A stretch of DNA of 17,407 nucleotides from Microbacteriaceae bacterium (GTDB lineage Bacteria; Actinomycetota; Actinomycetes; Actinomycetales; Microbacteriaceae), in the NCBI GenBank assembly GCA_947455385.1, contig CANGNR010000016.1:1-17407 (forward strand). Direction: 5' to 3'. The translations under genes and the position numbers were made by a program. The notes under the pieces were generated by a model, which worked only from the letters and a program-made list of their open reading frames with translations, ran no database searches and was not told where the DNA came from. This document shows, in pieces, positions 6,349 to 14,700 of the stretch. The stretch's first letter is position 1. Each line of letters begins with the position of its first letter.

Positions 6349-7580
6349 GGATTTACGATGACGCCCTTACCGACCACGGTGATGCCCGAGTCGGTAACGG
6401 TGAATCCACGTTCGAGGTCGCGGGCCTTGTCGACACCGATGGCAGCGCCATCTGCGACGGTAACATTCTTGTCGAGAATCGCCTTGCGCACGGTTGCGTC
6501 GCGGCCGATCTGAACGCCATCCATCAGAACCGAGTCGGTCACCAGAGCGCGCGATTGAACTCGAACCCAGGGTGAAAGCACAGAGCGCTCGACGATGCCA
6601 CCAGAAATAACCGTGCCGAGCGAGACGATCGAGTCGGTCGTGCGACCCTGGTTGCCCTCGCCGTCGTGAACGAACTTTGCCGGTGGCAGGTTGATCTGCT
6701 GGGTGTAGATCGGCCAGTCGTTGTTGTAGAGGTTAAAGATCGGCATCACCGAGATCAAGTCCATGTGGGCATCGAAGTACGAGTCGATGGTTCCCACGTC
6801 GCGCCAATAGCTGTGGTCGCGCTCGGTCGAACCCGGAATCTCGTTGTAGGTGAAGTCATAGACTCCGGCGTCACCCTTGCTCACGAAGTAGGGAACGATG
6901 TCGCCACCCATGTCGTGGCTCGAGTCTTCGAGCGTGCCGTCGTGTTCGATCGCGTCGATCAGGGCCTTAGCGCTAAAGACGTAGTTGCCCATCGAGGCAA
7001 GAACCTCGTTGGGGGAGTCTGGCAGACCCTTTGGGTCCTTTGGCTTCTCACGGAAGGCTGCGATGGCAGTTGGGTCCTTGGCGTCGACTTCGATGACTCC
7101 GAACTGGTTGGCGAGCGAGATCGGCTGACGAATGGCAGCAACGGTGACTCCGCGTCCCGACTCGATGTGCGCCTTGACCATCTGCTCGAAGTCCATGCGA
7201 TAGACGTGGTCGGCGCCGACTACGACAACGATGTCTGGGCGCTCATCCGAGAGGAGGTTCATCGACTGCAAAATGGCATCGGCAGAGCCCGAGAACCAAC
7301 GCTTGCCGAGACGCTGTTGCGCTGGCACCGAGGCAACGTAGGAGCCGAGCAGGGGAGACATGCGCCAGGTCTGCGAGATGTGGCGGTCGAGCGAGTGCGA
7401 CTTGTACTGGGTCAGAACCACGATTCGACGAAGCCCCGAGTTGATCAAATTCGACAGAGCAAAGTCGATCAGTCGGTATGAACCTCCGAAGGGCACCGCA
7501 GGCTTTGCACGGTCGGCGGTAAGAGGCATAAGCCGCTTACCCTCGCCACCGGCCAGGACCATTCCAAATACACGCGTCAT
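6345..7580 (-). CDS. glgC: Glucose-1-phosphate adenylyltransferase GlgC
   Basis: The product is 411 aa, the normal GlgC size. The N-terminal nucleotidyltransferase domain starts MVLAGGEGKRLMPLT, with KPAVPFGGSYRLIDF, then GADHVYRMD and FREKPKDP. The C-terminal part is a left-handed beta-helix with hexapeptide-like repeats (VISGGIVERSVLSPWV, ALVTDSVLMDGVQIG). It makes ADP-glucose from glucose-1-phosphate and ATP, the donor for GlgA, which diverges from it 48 bases away. The frame is open another 127 codons upstream to 7961, but that part is antisense to glgA and is not protein-like; ATG 7580 is the start. A -10 (TAGCAT) seven bases before this ATG suggests a leaderless message. serB overlaps its end by four bases. 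Confidence 0.96.
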   Translation of the reverse strand: MTRVFGMVLAGGEGKRLMPLTADRAKPAVPFGGSYRLIDFALSNLINSGLRRIVVLTQYKSHSLDRHISQTWRMSPLLGSYVASVPAQQRLGKRWFSGSADAILQSMNLLSDERPDIVVVVGADHVYRMDFEQMVKAHIESGRGVTVAAIRQPISLANQFGVIEVDAKDPTAIAAFREKPKDPKGLPDSPNEVLASMGNYVFSAKALIDAIEHDGTLEDSSHDMGGDIVPYFVSKGDAGVYDFTYNEIPGSTERDHSYWRDVGTIDSYFDAHMDLISVMPIFNLYNNDWPIYTQQINLPPAKFVHDGEGNQGRTTDSIVSLGTVISGGIVERSVLSPWVRVQSRALVTDSVLMDGVQIGRDATVRKAILDKNVTVADGAAIGVDKARDLERGFTVTDSGITVVGKGVIVNP

Positions 7581-7628
7581 GACTGAAATGCTAGCGGGAA
7601 TCTGCGGCAAACCAACTACTATGACGCT
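7581..7628. promoter_or_regulatory. Divergent glgC/glgA promoter region, both apparently leaderless
   Basis: Within 48 bases there is a leftward -10 TAGCAT (7588-7593), seven bases from the glgC ATG, and a rightward -10 TACTAT (7617-7622), six bases from the glgA ATG. A possible glgC -35 TTGGTT on the minus strand (7610-7615) with a 16-base spacer directly abuts the glgA -10, so the two polymerases would compete for space. No Shine-Dalgarno is present for either gene. Confidence 0.6.
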
Positions 7629-8810
7629 ATGAGAATCGACCTGATTACCAAGGAATATCCGCCATTCATCTACGGCGGTGCTGGTGTGCACGTTGCCGAG
7701 CTGGTGCGGGTGCTGCGCAAACACATCGACGTGAAGGTGCGCGCCTTTGGTGAGGATCGTGACGAAACCGATACCTTCGCGTATCGCCACGCATCCGAGT
7801 TTGATTCTGTAAACGCCGCAGTGCAGACGATGGCCACCGATTTGGCCATGGTCAGCGACATCGCAGGCGCCGACCTCGTGCACTCGCACACCTGGTACGC
7901 AAACTTCGCCGGGCAGGTCGCCGGCCGACTGCACGGGATTCCGCACCTGATCACCGCCCACAGCCTCGAGCCGCTGCGCCCATGGAAAGAAGAGCAGCTC
8001 GGCGGCGGCTACCGCCTTTCGTCGTGGGTCGAGCGCACCGCATACGAGGGCGCAACCGGCATCATCGCGGTCTCAGACGGCATGCGCAACGACATCCTGC
8101 GCGCCTACCCGCAGATCGACCCAGCCAAGGTGAGCGTCGTGCACAACGGCATTGACCTCGATGCGTTTCAGTCTGCTAACAACCCAGACCTGGTGCGCGC
8201 CAACGGCGTAAACCCAGATCAGCGCAGCGTCGTCTTCGTCGGCCGAATCACCCAGCAGAAGGGCTTGCCATACCTGCTCAAAGCCGCGCGCGAGCTGCCG
8301 AGCGACGTTCAGCTCGTGCTCTGCGCCGGCGCTCCTGACACCAAGGAAATCCAGCAGACGGTGACCGACCTGGTCGAGGAGCTTCGCAAGGTGCGCGACA
8401 ACGTCATCTGGGTCGAGAAGCACCTGAGCCGCCCCGAGCTCATCGCGATGCTCTCGGCCGCAACCGTGTTTGCCTGCCCATCGATCTATGAGCCGCTCGG
8501 CATCGTCAACCTCGAGGCCATGGCCTGTTCGACCCCGGTCGTGGCAACCGCAACCGGTGGCATTCCAGAGGTCGTCTCACACGGCGAGACCGGCCTGCTG
8601 GTGCCGATCGAACAACTCCAGGATGGCAGCGGCAAGCCGCTGGACGAAGCTAAGTTCGTCGCCGACTTTGCCGCGGCCCTCAACGAGATGCTCGAAAACC
8701 CGAGAATCGCCGAATTCGGTGCCGCCGGTCGTCGCCGCGCCGAGCAGCTTTTCTCGTGGGATTCGATCGCCGAGAAAACCATTGAGGTTTATCGCAGGGC
8801 AATCGGCTAG
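7629..8810 (+). CDS. glgA: GlgA, GT4-type glycogen synthase / alpha-maltose-1-phosphate synthase
   Basis: The product is 393 aa and GT-B in fold. It opens MRIDLITKEYPPFIYGGAGVHV, the donor/acceptor loop of actinobacterial GlgA, followed by HSHTWYANFAG and VVHNGIDLDAF. The C-terminal domain has FVGRITQQKGLPYLL and the retaining E-x7-E motif with E288 and E296 (EPLGIVNLE). The length and motifs are those of the GT4 actinobacterial enzyme, not the 470-residue GT5 enzyme of E. coli. The mycobacterial member (Rv1212c, GlgM) makes alpha-maltose-1-phosphate from ADP-glucose for the GlgE pathway; whether that holds here is inference. No glgE or glgB lies in the window. The start ATG 7629 has no Shine-Dalgarno and sits six bases after a -10. 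Confidence 0.93.
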   Translation: MRIDLITKEYPPFIYGGAGVHVAELVRVLRKHIDVKVRAFGEDRDETDTFAYRHASEFDSVNAAVQTMATDLAMVSDIAGADLVHSHTWYANFAGQVAGRLHGIPHLITAHSLEPLRPWKEEQLGGGYRLSSWVERTAYEGATGIIAVSDGMRNDILRAYPQIDPAKVSVVHNGIDLDAFQSANNPDLVRANGVNPDQRSVVFVGRITQQKGLPYLLKAARELPSDVQLVLCAGAPDTKEIQQTVTDLVEELRKVRDNVIWVEKHLSRPELIAMLSAATVFACPSIYEPLGIVNLEAMACSTPVVATATGGIPEVVSHGETGLLVPIEQLQDGSGKPLDEAKFVADFAAALNEMLENPRIAEFGAAGRRRAEQLFSWDSIAEKTIEVYRRAIG

Positions 8811-8828
8811 CCCAGGCAGGGCATCGCT

Positions 8829-8840
8829 TAGGCTACTTTT
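8829..8840 (+). promoter_or_regulatory. Leaderless-type promoter (-10) for the orphan ABC ATPase
   Basis: TAGGCT (8829-8834) is followed by six bases and the ATG at 8841, so transcription should start at or next to the start codon. The gap after glgA is 30 bases with no ribosome binding site. I see no good -35. Confidence 0.55.
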
Positions 8841-9623
8841 ATGACCCCAGCTATTCGCCTCCACGAGGTCTCGGTTGTCCGAAACGATCGCCCCATTGTC
8901 AACCACGTGCACTGGGAGGTCTGGCCTGACCAGCGCTGGGTCATCATCGGGCCAAACGGCGCCGGCAAGACCACGCTGCTGCGCGTCGCCGCCGCTCAGA
9001 TTCAGCCCACCTCGGGCCAGGCCGTCATCCTGGATGAAGAGCTCGGCAAGGTCAACGTTTTTGAACTGCGAACCCGAATCGGTTTCGCCTCAAGCTCGCT
9101 CGCTAGCCGAATCCCCAACACCGAAACTGTCTTGAATGCTGTGATGACCGCTTCATACGGTGTCACTGGTCGCTGGAATGAGGAGTACGACTCGGTAGAC
9201 GAGCGACGAGCCCACCGCGTGCTCAACGAATGGCAGCTCGGCGACCTGGCCGACCGTTCGTTTGGCACCCTGAGCGACGGCGAGAAGAAGCGCGTGCAGA
9301 TTGCGCGCGCCGTCATGACCGACCCAGAGTTGCTGTTGCTCGACGAGCCCGTCGCGAGCCTCGACCTGAAATCGCGCGAAGAGACCATCCGAGTTATCGG
9401 CAACTACGCAACCTCGCCAGACGCGCCGGCGATTGTCATGGTCACGCACCACCTCGAAGAGATTCCAACCGGATTCACCCACGCCCTAATCGTGGTTGAT
9501 GGCCAGATCTTCGCCGCCGGTGAGATCGACTCGACCATTACCTCGCTCAAGCTTTCTGAGGCATACGGGCTGTCGCTCGAGGTCGAGAAGCACGGCGGTC
9601 GTTTTTCGGTTCGCCATCACTAG
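8841..9623 (+). CDS. Orphan ABC-type ATPase
   Basis: The product is 260 aa, a single soluble ABC domain. Walker A is GPNGAGKTT (37-45). The signature is LSDGE (144-148) instead of LSGGQ, Walker B is LLLLDEPVASLD with D168 and E169, and the switch His is in VMVTHHLEEI. The Q-loop region reads RIGFASSSLAS (about 79-89), with Ser where a Gln is usual. These variants recall ModF/PhrA-like ABC ATPases as I remember them. No permease or binding protein is encoded nearby, so a transport role cannot be supported. It has its own leaderless-type -10, so it may be independent of glgA. Family-level ABC assignment is firm; function is unknown. Confidence 0.85.
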   Translation: MTPAIRLHEVSVVRNDRPIVNHVHWEVWPDQRWVIIGPNGAGKTTLLRVAAAQIQPTSGQAVILDEELGKVNVFELRTRIGFASSSLASRIPNTETVLNAVMTASYGVTGRWNEEYDSVDERRAHRVLNEWQLGDLADRSFGTLSDGEKKRVQIARAVMTDPELLLLDEPVASLDLKSREETIRVIGNYATSPDAPAIVMVTHHLEEIPTGFTHALIVVDGQIFAAGEIDSTITSLKLSEAYGLSLEVEKHGGRFSVRHH

Positions 9624-9640
9624 CACTCGAGCCTCGGTTC

Positions 9641-9704
9641 TGGTATAGTTTTCCCTTGGTGCTGATTGCACCAAACCCCAAAGTTTTTCTCAAGAAAGAG
9701 CACT
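9641..9704 (+). promoter_or_regulatory. rpmE2 promoter and leader with a strong hairpin (candidate L31 leader)
   Basis: An extended -10, TGGTATAGT, lies at 9641-9649, putting the transcript start near 9656. Exactly there begins TTGGTGC (9656-9662), which pairs perfectly with GCACCAA (9668-9674) around a TGATT loop. A T-run (TTTTT) follows around 9685-9689 and AAGAAAGAG (9692-9700) serves as ribosome binding site. Ribosomal-protein L31 leader motifs have been predicted in Actinobacteria; this may be one, or a DNA operator. Confidence 0.5.
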
Positions 9705-9953
9705 ATGAAGGCCGACATTCACCCAAAGTACGAGCAGATCGTCTTTCGTGACCTCGCTTCGGGCGTTGCATTCCTGACTCGCTCGACCGTCACCAGCAGC
9801 AAGACCATCGAGTGGGAAGACGGCAACACCTACCCAGTCTTCGACGTTGAAATCTCGTCGGAGTCGCACCCGTTCTACACCGGCAAGCAGCGCATCATGG
9901 ATGCCGCAGGTCGCGTCGAGCGCTTCAACGCTCGCTACAAGAACTTCAGCTAA
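9705..9953 (+). CDS. rpmE2: Type B 50S ribosomal protein L31
   Basis: The product is 82 aa from ATG 9705: MKADIHPKYEQIVFRD, then SSKTIEWEDGNTYPVFDVEISSESHPFYTGKQ and a tail ending RFNARYKNFS. This is the longer type B L31, and it has no cysteine, so it lacks the zinc site of type A. In bacteria with both types, type B replaces type A when zinc is scarce; whether a type A copy exists elsewhere is not visible. The frame is open from a TTG at 9666, but that would place coding sequence over the leader hairpin, and the ATG has AAGAAAGAG just upstream. A strong terminator follows at 9979-10004. Confidence 0.95.
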   Translation: MKADIHPKYEQIVFRDLASGVAFLTRSTVTSSKTIEWEDGNTYPVFDVEISSESHPFYTGKQRIMDAAGRVERFNARYKNFS

Positions 9954-9978
9954 ACATCGCTGGTTCGACAAACTTAGG

Positions 9979-10004
9979 AAACCCCGACCAATGGTCGGGG
10001 TTTT
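9979..10004. terminator. Strong rho-independent terminator after rpmE2
   Basis: AAACCCCGACC (9979-9989) pairs perfectly with GGTCGGGGTTT (9993-10003), an 11-base-pair stem with an AAT loop and a T-rich end (TTTTCGCTTT). On the minus strand the stem is followed by TTTCCT, so it may also end transcription of the convergent exonuclease gene. Confidence 0.92.
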
Positions 10005-10021
10005 CGCTTTAAGGTCTTGGC

Positions 10022-10750
10022 CTAGGTTGGCTTGACGGGCCAACCAGGCTCGTCGTGAAAGTCTGGCTCTGTCTTTTGCTTCCAGGCGATAAAACTGAGC
10101 ACCTGCTCGCGACTCCAGGCGACCTGAGCGTCGTGCATGGCCATGGCATCACTCGGCAACTCTGCGGCGTACTTCTTGGCGATGGCCTGAGCCACTCGGC
10201 CCGCTGCGATGGCGTCGTCTGCCGCCGTGTGCGCGTTGTCGAGCGAAACTCCATAGAGCGGAGCAACCGCCTCTAGCTTGCGCGAGCCCTTGCGCCACTT
10301 GTCTAGCTTTTTGTCGATCACCAGCGGGTCGATGACCGGCGCGGGGGAGTCTAGGGGAGCGAAACCGTGCCTGATTGCCTCGTGGTGAAGCATCGTGAAG
10401 TCGTATGGCGCGTTGTATGCGACCACAGCGACGCCCTGGTTTAGGTAACCGCGAAGAGCATCGAGAATCTCGCCGATCACCTCCGCCGCGGGCCTACCGT
10501 CGCGCTCGGCGATCTCGTTGGTGATGCCGTGCACGCTGGTTGCCATCGGGGGAATCGGAACGCCCGGGTTAGCGAGCCACTCGCGCCGATCGCCGACAAC
10601 CTGACCGGTGGCATCGAGTTCAATGGCGCAAGCGGTGACGATGCGGTCGTTGGTGAGGCTCAGGCCCGTGGTTTCGGTGTCAAAGACCACCACCCGCTGA
10701 GCCCAGGCTGGGAGCGGAAAAAGATCTAGGGTAGGCGCGGATTCGTTCAC
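10022..10750 (-). CDS. DnaQ-like DEDDh 3'-5' exonuclease
   Basis: The product is 242 aa. It has the three Exo motifs of the DEDDh superfamily: D24 and E26 in VFDTETTGL, D117 in AYNAPYDFTML, and H174 with D179 in HTAADDA. VHGITNEIA between motifs I and II is typical of the polymerase III epsilon / DnaQ group. It should remove nucleotides from 3' ends using two metal ions. Whether it is the replicative proofreading subunit or a separate repair or RNA-processing enzyme cannot be told from sequence; many actinobacteria carry several DnaQ-like proteins. The start is GTG 10750, with -10 TAGTCT (10757-10762 on this strand) six bases upstream and no Shine-Dalgarno. metF lies 30 bases upstream on the same strand. 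Confidence 0.9.
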   Translation of the reverse strand: MNESAPTLDLFPLPAWAQRVVVFDTETTGLSLTNDRIVTACAIELDATGQVVGDRREWLANPGVPIPPMATSVHGITNEIAERDGRPAAEVIGEILDALRGYLNQGVAVVAYNAPYDFTMLHHEAIRHGFAPLDSPAPVIDPLVIDKKLDKWRKGSRKLEAVAPLYGVSLDNAHTAADDAIAAGRVAQAIAKKYAAELPSDAMAMHDAQVAWSREQVLSFIAWKQKTEPDFHDEPGWPVKPT

Positions 10751-10762
10751 AGAGCCAGACTA
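10751..10762 (-). promoter_or_regulatory. Leaderless-type promoter (-10) for the DnaQ-like gene
   Basis: On the minus strand TAGTCT (10757-10762) is followed by six bases and the GTG start codon at 10750. The position fits a transcript beginning at the start codon and supports GTG as the true start. Confidence 0.55.
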
Positions 10763-10780
10763 GACCCAGCAACCGACGGC

Positions 10781-11629
10781 TTAGGCGAGGCCAACACCCG
10801 TGGCGAGCTCGAGGGCGGCGACGTGGCTGTTGAGCGAGAAGATGTGCAGGCCTGGCGCGGCAGCCTCGGCCAAAAGGCGACGCCCGAACTCAACGCTAAA
10901 CGCCATGCCAACCCGCCGCGCCGACTGGTCATCCTGGGCACTCTGAAGATCGTTGAGCAGGCGAGGCGGAATGCTGGCGCCACTTAGCTCTGCCATGCGC
11001 AGCACCTGCTTGGCGTTAGAAATCGGCATCAACCCGGGGATGATCGGAATCGTGACCCCGGCCTCGTGAGCCGCAGACACGAAGCGCGCGTACGCATCCA
11101 AGTCAAAAAAGAGCTGGGTGATTGCAAAAGTTGCGCCTGCGTCTTGCTTGAACTTCAAAACACGGATGTCATGCGCAAGGTCTGGCGACTCGGGGTGGAT
11201 TTCAGGAAACGCCGCGACGCCGATGTCCAGGCCGGTGTTGGCCTCAGAGAGTTCGACGAGCTCGAGGGCCGTCTTGATCTCGCCCTGGGCAAGCGCATCC
11301 GGGTTGTCTTTGGGCGAATCGCCCCGCAGGGCAAGGATGCCGGCAACCCCGGTTGCCTCGAAGTCGCGCAGCAGGTCGAGAGTCTTGGCGCGAGTGGCAC
11401 CTACAGCTGTCAGGTGGCCAACGGTGGCCACGTTTTGGGCCATGCGCTCGACAACCGAGATAGAACGCGCCTGATTGGTTCCGCCAGCCCCATAGGTCAC
11501 CGACACGAAGTCTGGCGAGGTCTTTAGCAGGGCGTCGAACGAGCTCCACAGTAGGGCGTCGCCCGAGTCGTCCTTAGGCGGAAAGAACTCGTAAGAAAGA
11601 GTTGGCCGGTCTGGGTGGTGAATGCTCAT
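10781..11629 (-). CDS. metF: Methylenetetrahydrofolate reductase MetF
   Basis: The product is 282 aa, the short bacterial MTHFR barrel without the C-terminal regulatory domain of eukaryotic enzymes. YEFFPPK carries E14, equivalent to the catalytic Glu28 of E. coli MetF; VTYGAGGT and HLT (72-74) follow. ALRGDSP carries D104, equivalent to Asp120 near the flavin. The later KFKQDAGATFAITQLFFD and PGLMPI are family stretches. It reduces 5,10-methylene-THF to 5-methyl-THF with FAD, giving the methyl donor for MetH, which diverges from it. ATG 11629 lies seven bases after a -10 (TAAAAT on the minus strand at 11637-11642), with no Shine-Dalgarno, so a leaderless message is likely. Confidence 0.95.
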   Translation of the reverse strand: MSIHHPDRPTLSYEFFPPKDDSGDALLWSSFDALLKTSPDFVSVTYGAGGTNQARSISVVERMAQNVATVGHLTAVGATRAKTLDLLRDFEATGVAGILALRGDSPKDNPDALAQGEIKTALELVELSEANTGLDIGVAAFPEIHPESPDLAHDIRVLKFKQDAGATFAITQLFFDLDAYARFVSAAHEAGVTIPIIPGLMPISNAKQVLRMAELSGASIPPRLLNDLQSAQDDQSARRVGMAFSVEFGRRLLAEAAAPGLHIFSLNSHVAALELATGVGLA

Positions 11630-11728
11630 CCGTGCAATTTTAGGTGTGCTGCCGACGGCCGCTCTCCGCTTTGTAGCAACGAGTAATCAAAGCGGGTGAA
11701 ACAGCCCGCGGCGATAAACTTGAGGCAC
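11630..11728. promoter_or_regulatory. Divergent metF/metH control region with an 8+8 inverted repeat
   Basis: The leftward metF -10 is TAAAAT (11637-11642) and the rightward metH -10 is TAAACT (11715-11720). Between them CCGCTTTG (11666-11673) and CAAAGCGG (11688-11695) form a perfect inverted repeat with a 14-base spacer, centre-to-centre 22 bases, about two helical turns. The arms lie where the two -35 boxes would be, as expected for a shared operator. The region is too short for a cobalamin or SAM riboswitch. Confidence 0.55.
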
Positions 11729-14700
11729 ATGTTTAATCCCCGTTCACAGGCCCTGCTCGACGCTGTTCGCACCCGGGTTGTCGTCGGCGACGGCGCAATG
11801 GGCACGATGATTCAGGAGTCGAATCCGACCCTCGTCGATTATGAGAACCACGAGGGATGCAACGAGGTTCTAAACGTCACCCGACCAGACATCATTCGGT
11901 CGATTCACTCGCGATACCTCAAGGCCGGCGCCGAGGCGATCGAGACCAACACGTTTGGTGCGAACCTCGCGAACCTCGCCGAATATGGCATTGAGTCGCG
12001 CATCTATGAGCTGGCCCGCGCGGGAGCCGAAATCGCACGCGAGACCGCAGACCTGCACTCGACCGAGGAGCAGCCACGTTGGGTGCTCGGCTCGGTAGGC
12101 CCTGGCACGAAGCTGCCGTCGCTCGGCCACGCTGCCTACGCCACACTTCGAGACACCTACCAGCAGCAGGTGGCCGGCCTAATCGACGGCGGCATCGACG
12201 CGGTGATTATAGAGACCACGCAAGACCTACTGCAGGCAAAGTCGGCCGTCGTTGGCGCCAAGCGCGCGATGGCCGCGGCGGCGCAACCCCTGCCAATCAT
12301 CGTCTCGGTCACCATTGAGACCACGGGCACGATGCTTCTCGGCAGCGAAATCGGCGCGGCCCTGACCACTCTCACCGCGCTGGGCATCGACGTGATTGGG
12401 CTCAACTGCGCCACCGGCCCGGCCGAGATGAGCGAACACCTGCGCTACCTGGCCCGCTTCTCGAAACTTCCCATCGTCGTGATGCCAAATGCGGGCCTGC
12501 CCGTGCTGGGCCCCGGTGGCGCGCACTATCCGCTGACTCCGGGCGAGCTGGCCACCGCGCAGGCCCACTTCGTGCGCGACTACGGAGCCGGCCTAGTTGG
12601 TGGCTGCTGCGGAACCACGCCTCAGCACATCGCCGAGCTCGCAGCCGCGGTCAAAGACCTAACCCCAACCCGGCCGGCGACGGTGAGCGAGCCCGGCCTC
12701 TCGAGCCTCTATCAGCATCAGCCGTTCGACCAGACCATGACCTACCTGTCAATCGGCGAACGCACTAACGCCAATGGTTCGAAGGCGTTTCGCGAGGCTC
12801 TGCTGGCCGAAAACTGGGATGAGTGCCTAGAGATCGCCAAGTCGCAGACTCGCGAAGGCTCCCACCTGCTCGACGTCTGCGTCGACTACGTTGGCCGCGA
12901 CGGAGTGCGCGATGCCCGCGAGCTGGTCAGCCGCCTGGCGACATCCACGACCCTCCCGCTCGTGCTCGACTCAACCGAACCCGCCGTGCTCGAGGCCGGC
13001 CTCGAGTGCCTCGGCGGTCGCGCGATGGTCAACTCCGTCAACTACGAGGATGGCGACGGACCAAACTCGCGCTTTGCCCGCATCATGCCGATTGTCAAAG
13101 AGCACGGGGCTGCGGTCGTCGCCCTGACCATCGACGAAGAGGGCCAGGCCCGCACCGCAGAAACCAAGTTTGCAATCGCCGACAGGCTCATCCGTGACCT
13201 AACCGGCAACTGGGGGCTCACCCTCGATGACATCGTCGTCGACACCCTGACATTTCCGATCGCCACCGGACAAGACGAGACTCGCCGCGACGGCCTCGAG
13301 ACCATCGAGGCGATTCGACGACTCAACGCCGCCTACCCGGGCGTGCAGACCACCCTCGGCATCTCGAACATCTCGTTTGGCCTGAGCCCGGCAGCCAGGC
13401 ACGTATTGAACTCGGTCTTCTTGCACGAGTGCACCGAGGCCGGCCTGAGCAGCGCAATCGTGCACGCCGCACGCATCATGCCGCTGACTCAGGTTCCCGA
13501 AGAGCAGCTCAAGGCGGCGCTCGACCTCGTTTATGACCGACGCGAATACGACGCCGACGGCAACGTGAGCTTTGATCCGCTGACTCGATTCCTGGATGTG
13601 TTCAGCGGCGTCGACTCTGCCTCTGCCCGCAAGTCACGTGCCGAGGAGCTCGCCGCCCTGCCGATTGACGAACGTCTAGAACGCCGAATCATCGATGGCG
13701 AACGCAAGGGTCTCGAGGCCGACCTCGACGAGGCGCTGCAGAACAAGCCTGCGCTCGAAATCATCAACGAGCACCTGCTCAAGGGCATGCAGATCGTCGG
13801 CGAGCTGTTTGGCAAGGGCGAGATGCAGCTGCCGTTCGTACTGCAGTCGGCCGAGGCAATGAAGACAGCCGTCGCCTATCTAGAGCCGCACATGGAAAAG
13901 ACCACTGACGCCGGCAAGGGCCGAATCCTGCTGGCCACGGTGCGTGGCGACGTGCACGACATCGGCAAGAACCTCGTCGAGATCATCCTTAGCAACAATG
14001 GATTCGAAACCGTCAATCTGGGAATCAAGCAGCCGATCAGCGAGATTCTGCGCGCCGCCGAAGAGCACTCGGTCGACGTAATCGGCCTGAGCGGCCTGCT
14101 GGTGAAGTCGACCCAGGTGATGCGCGAGAACCTCGAAGAGATGAACCTGCGAGGTGTCGCAAAGCGCTGGCCGGTAATTCTCGGGGGAGCAGCCCTAACC
14201 AGGGCATTCGTCGAGCAGGATCTCGCCGAGATCTTCGATGGCGAGGTGCGCTACGCTCGCGACGCATTCGAGGGTCTTCGACTCATGGACGCTCTGGTGA
14301 AGATCAAGCGCGGCGACACATCCGTGACCCTGCCGCCCCTAAAGAAGCGCTTGGTCGAGCCGAAGAGCCTGCTGGTTCGCACCGTGCCGGACCTGATTCC
14401 CGACCGTTCCGACGTTTCGGCAACAAACGAGATTCCAGTCCCACCGTTCCTAGGCACTCGCGTGGTCAAGGGGATTCCACTTCGCGACTACGCCGGCTAC
14501 CTCGACGAGCGAGCAACCTTCATGGGCCAGTGGGGCCTAAAGCCATCGCGCGCCGATGACGGGGCATCATACGAAGAACTAGTCGAAACCGAGGGACGTC
14601 CGCGGCTGCGCGAATGGCTCGATCGTATTCAGACCGGTGGCATTCTTGAGGCCGCCGTTGCCTACGGGTATTTTCCGGCGGTCAGCGACGGCGACGACCT

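Noticed and set aside
6666..7481. A 271-codon plus-strand frame opposite glgC
   Set aside because: Val/Asp/His-rich antisense shadow of GlgC with no family resemblance.
7581..7961. 127-codon N-terminal extension of the glgC frame
   Set aside because: It runs antisense into glgA, is not protein-like, and GlgC begins normally at ATG 7580 with a -10 seven bases upstream.
9656..9674. Zur box before rpmE2
   Set aside because: The palindrome is GC-rich in its arms and lacks the AT-rich Zur consensus; a leader hairpin or another operator is likelier.
9666..9704. TTG start for rpmE2 adding 13 residues
   Set aside because: It would code through the leader hairpin and ribosome binding site; L31 begins MKADIHP at ATG 9705.
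11696..11728. GTG start for metH adding 11 residues
   Set aside because: It would cover the -10 box; MetH similarity begins after ATG 11729.
11630..11728. Cobalamin or SAM riboswitch before metH
   Set aside because: The region is only 99 bases with promoters for two genes; there is no room and no B12-box-like sequence.
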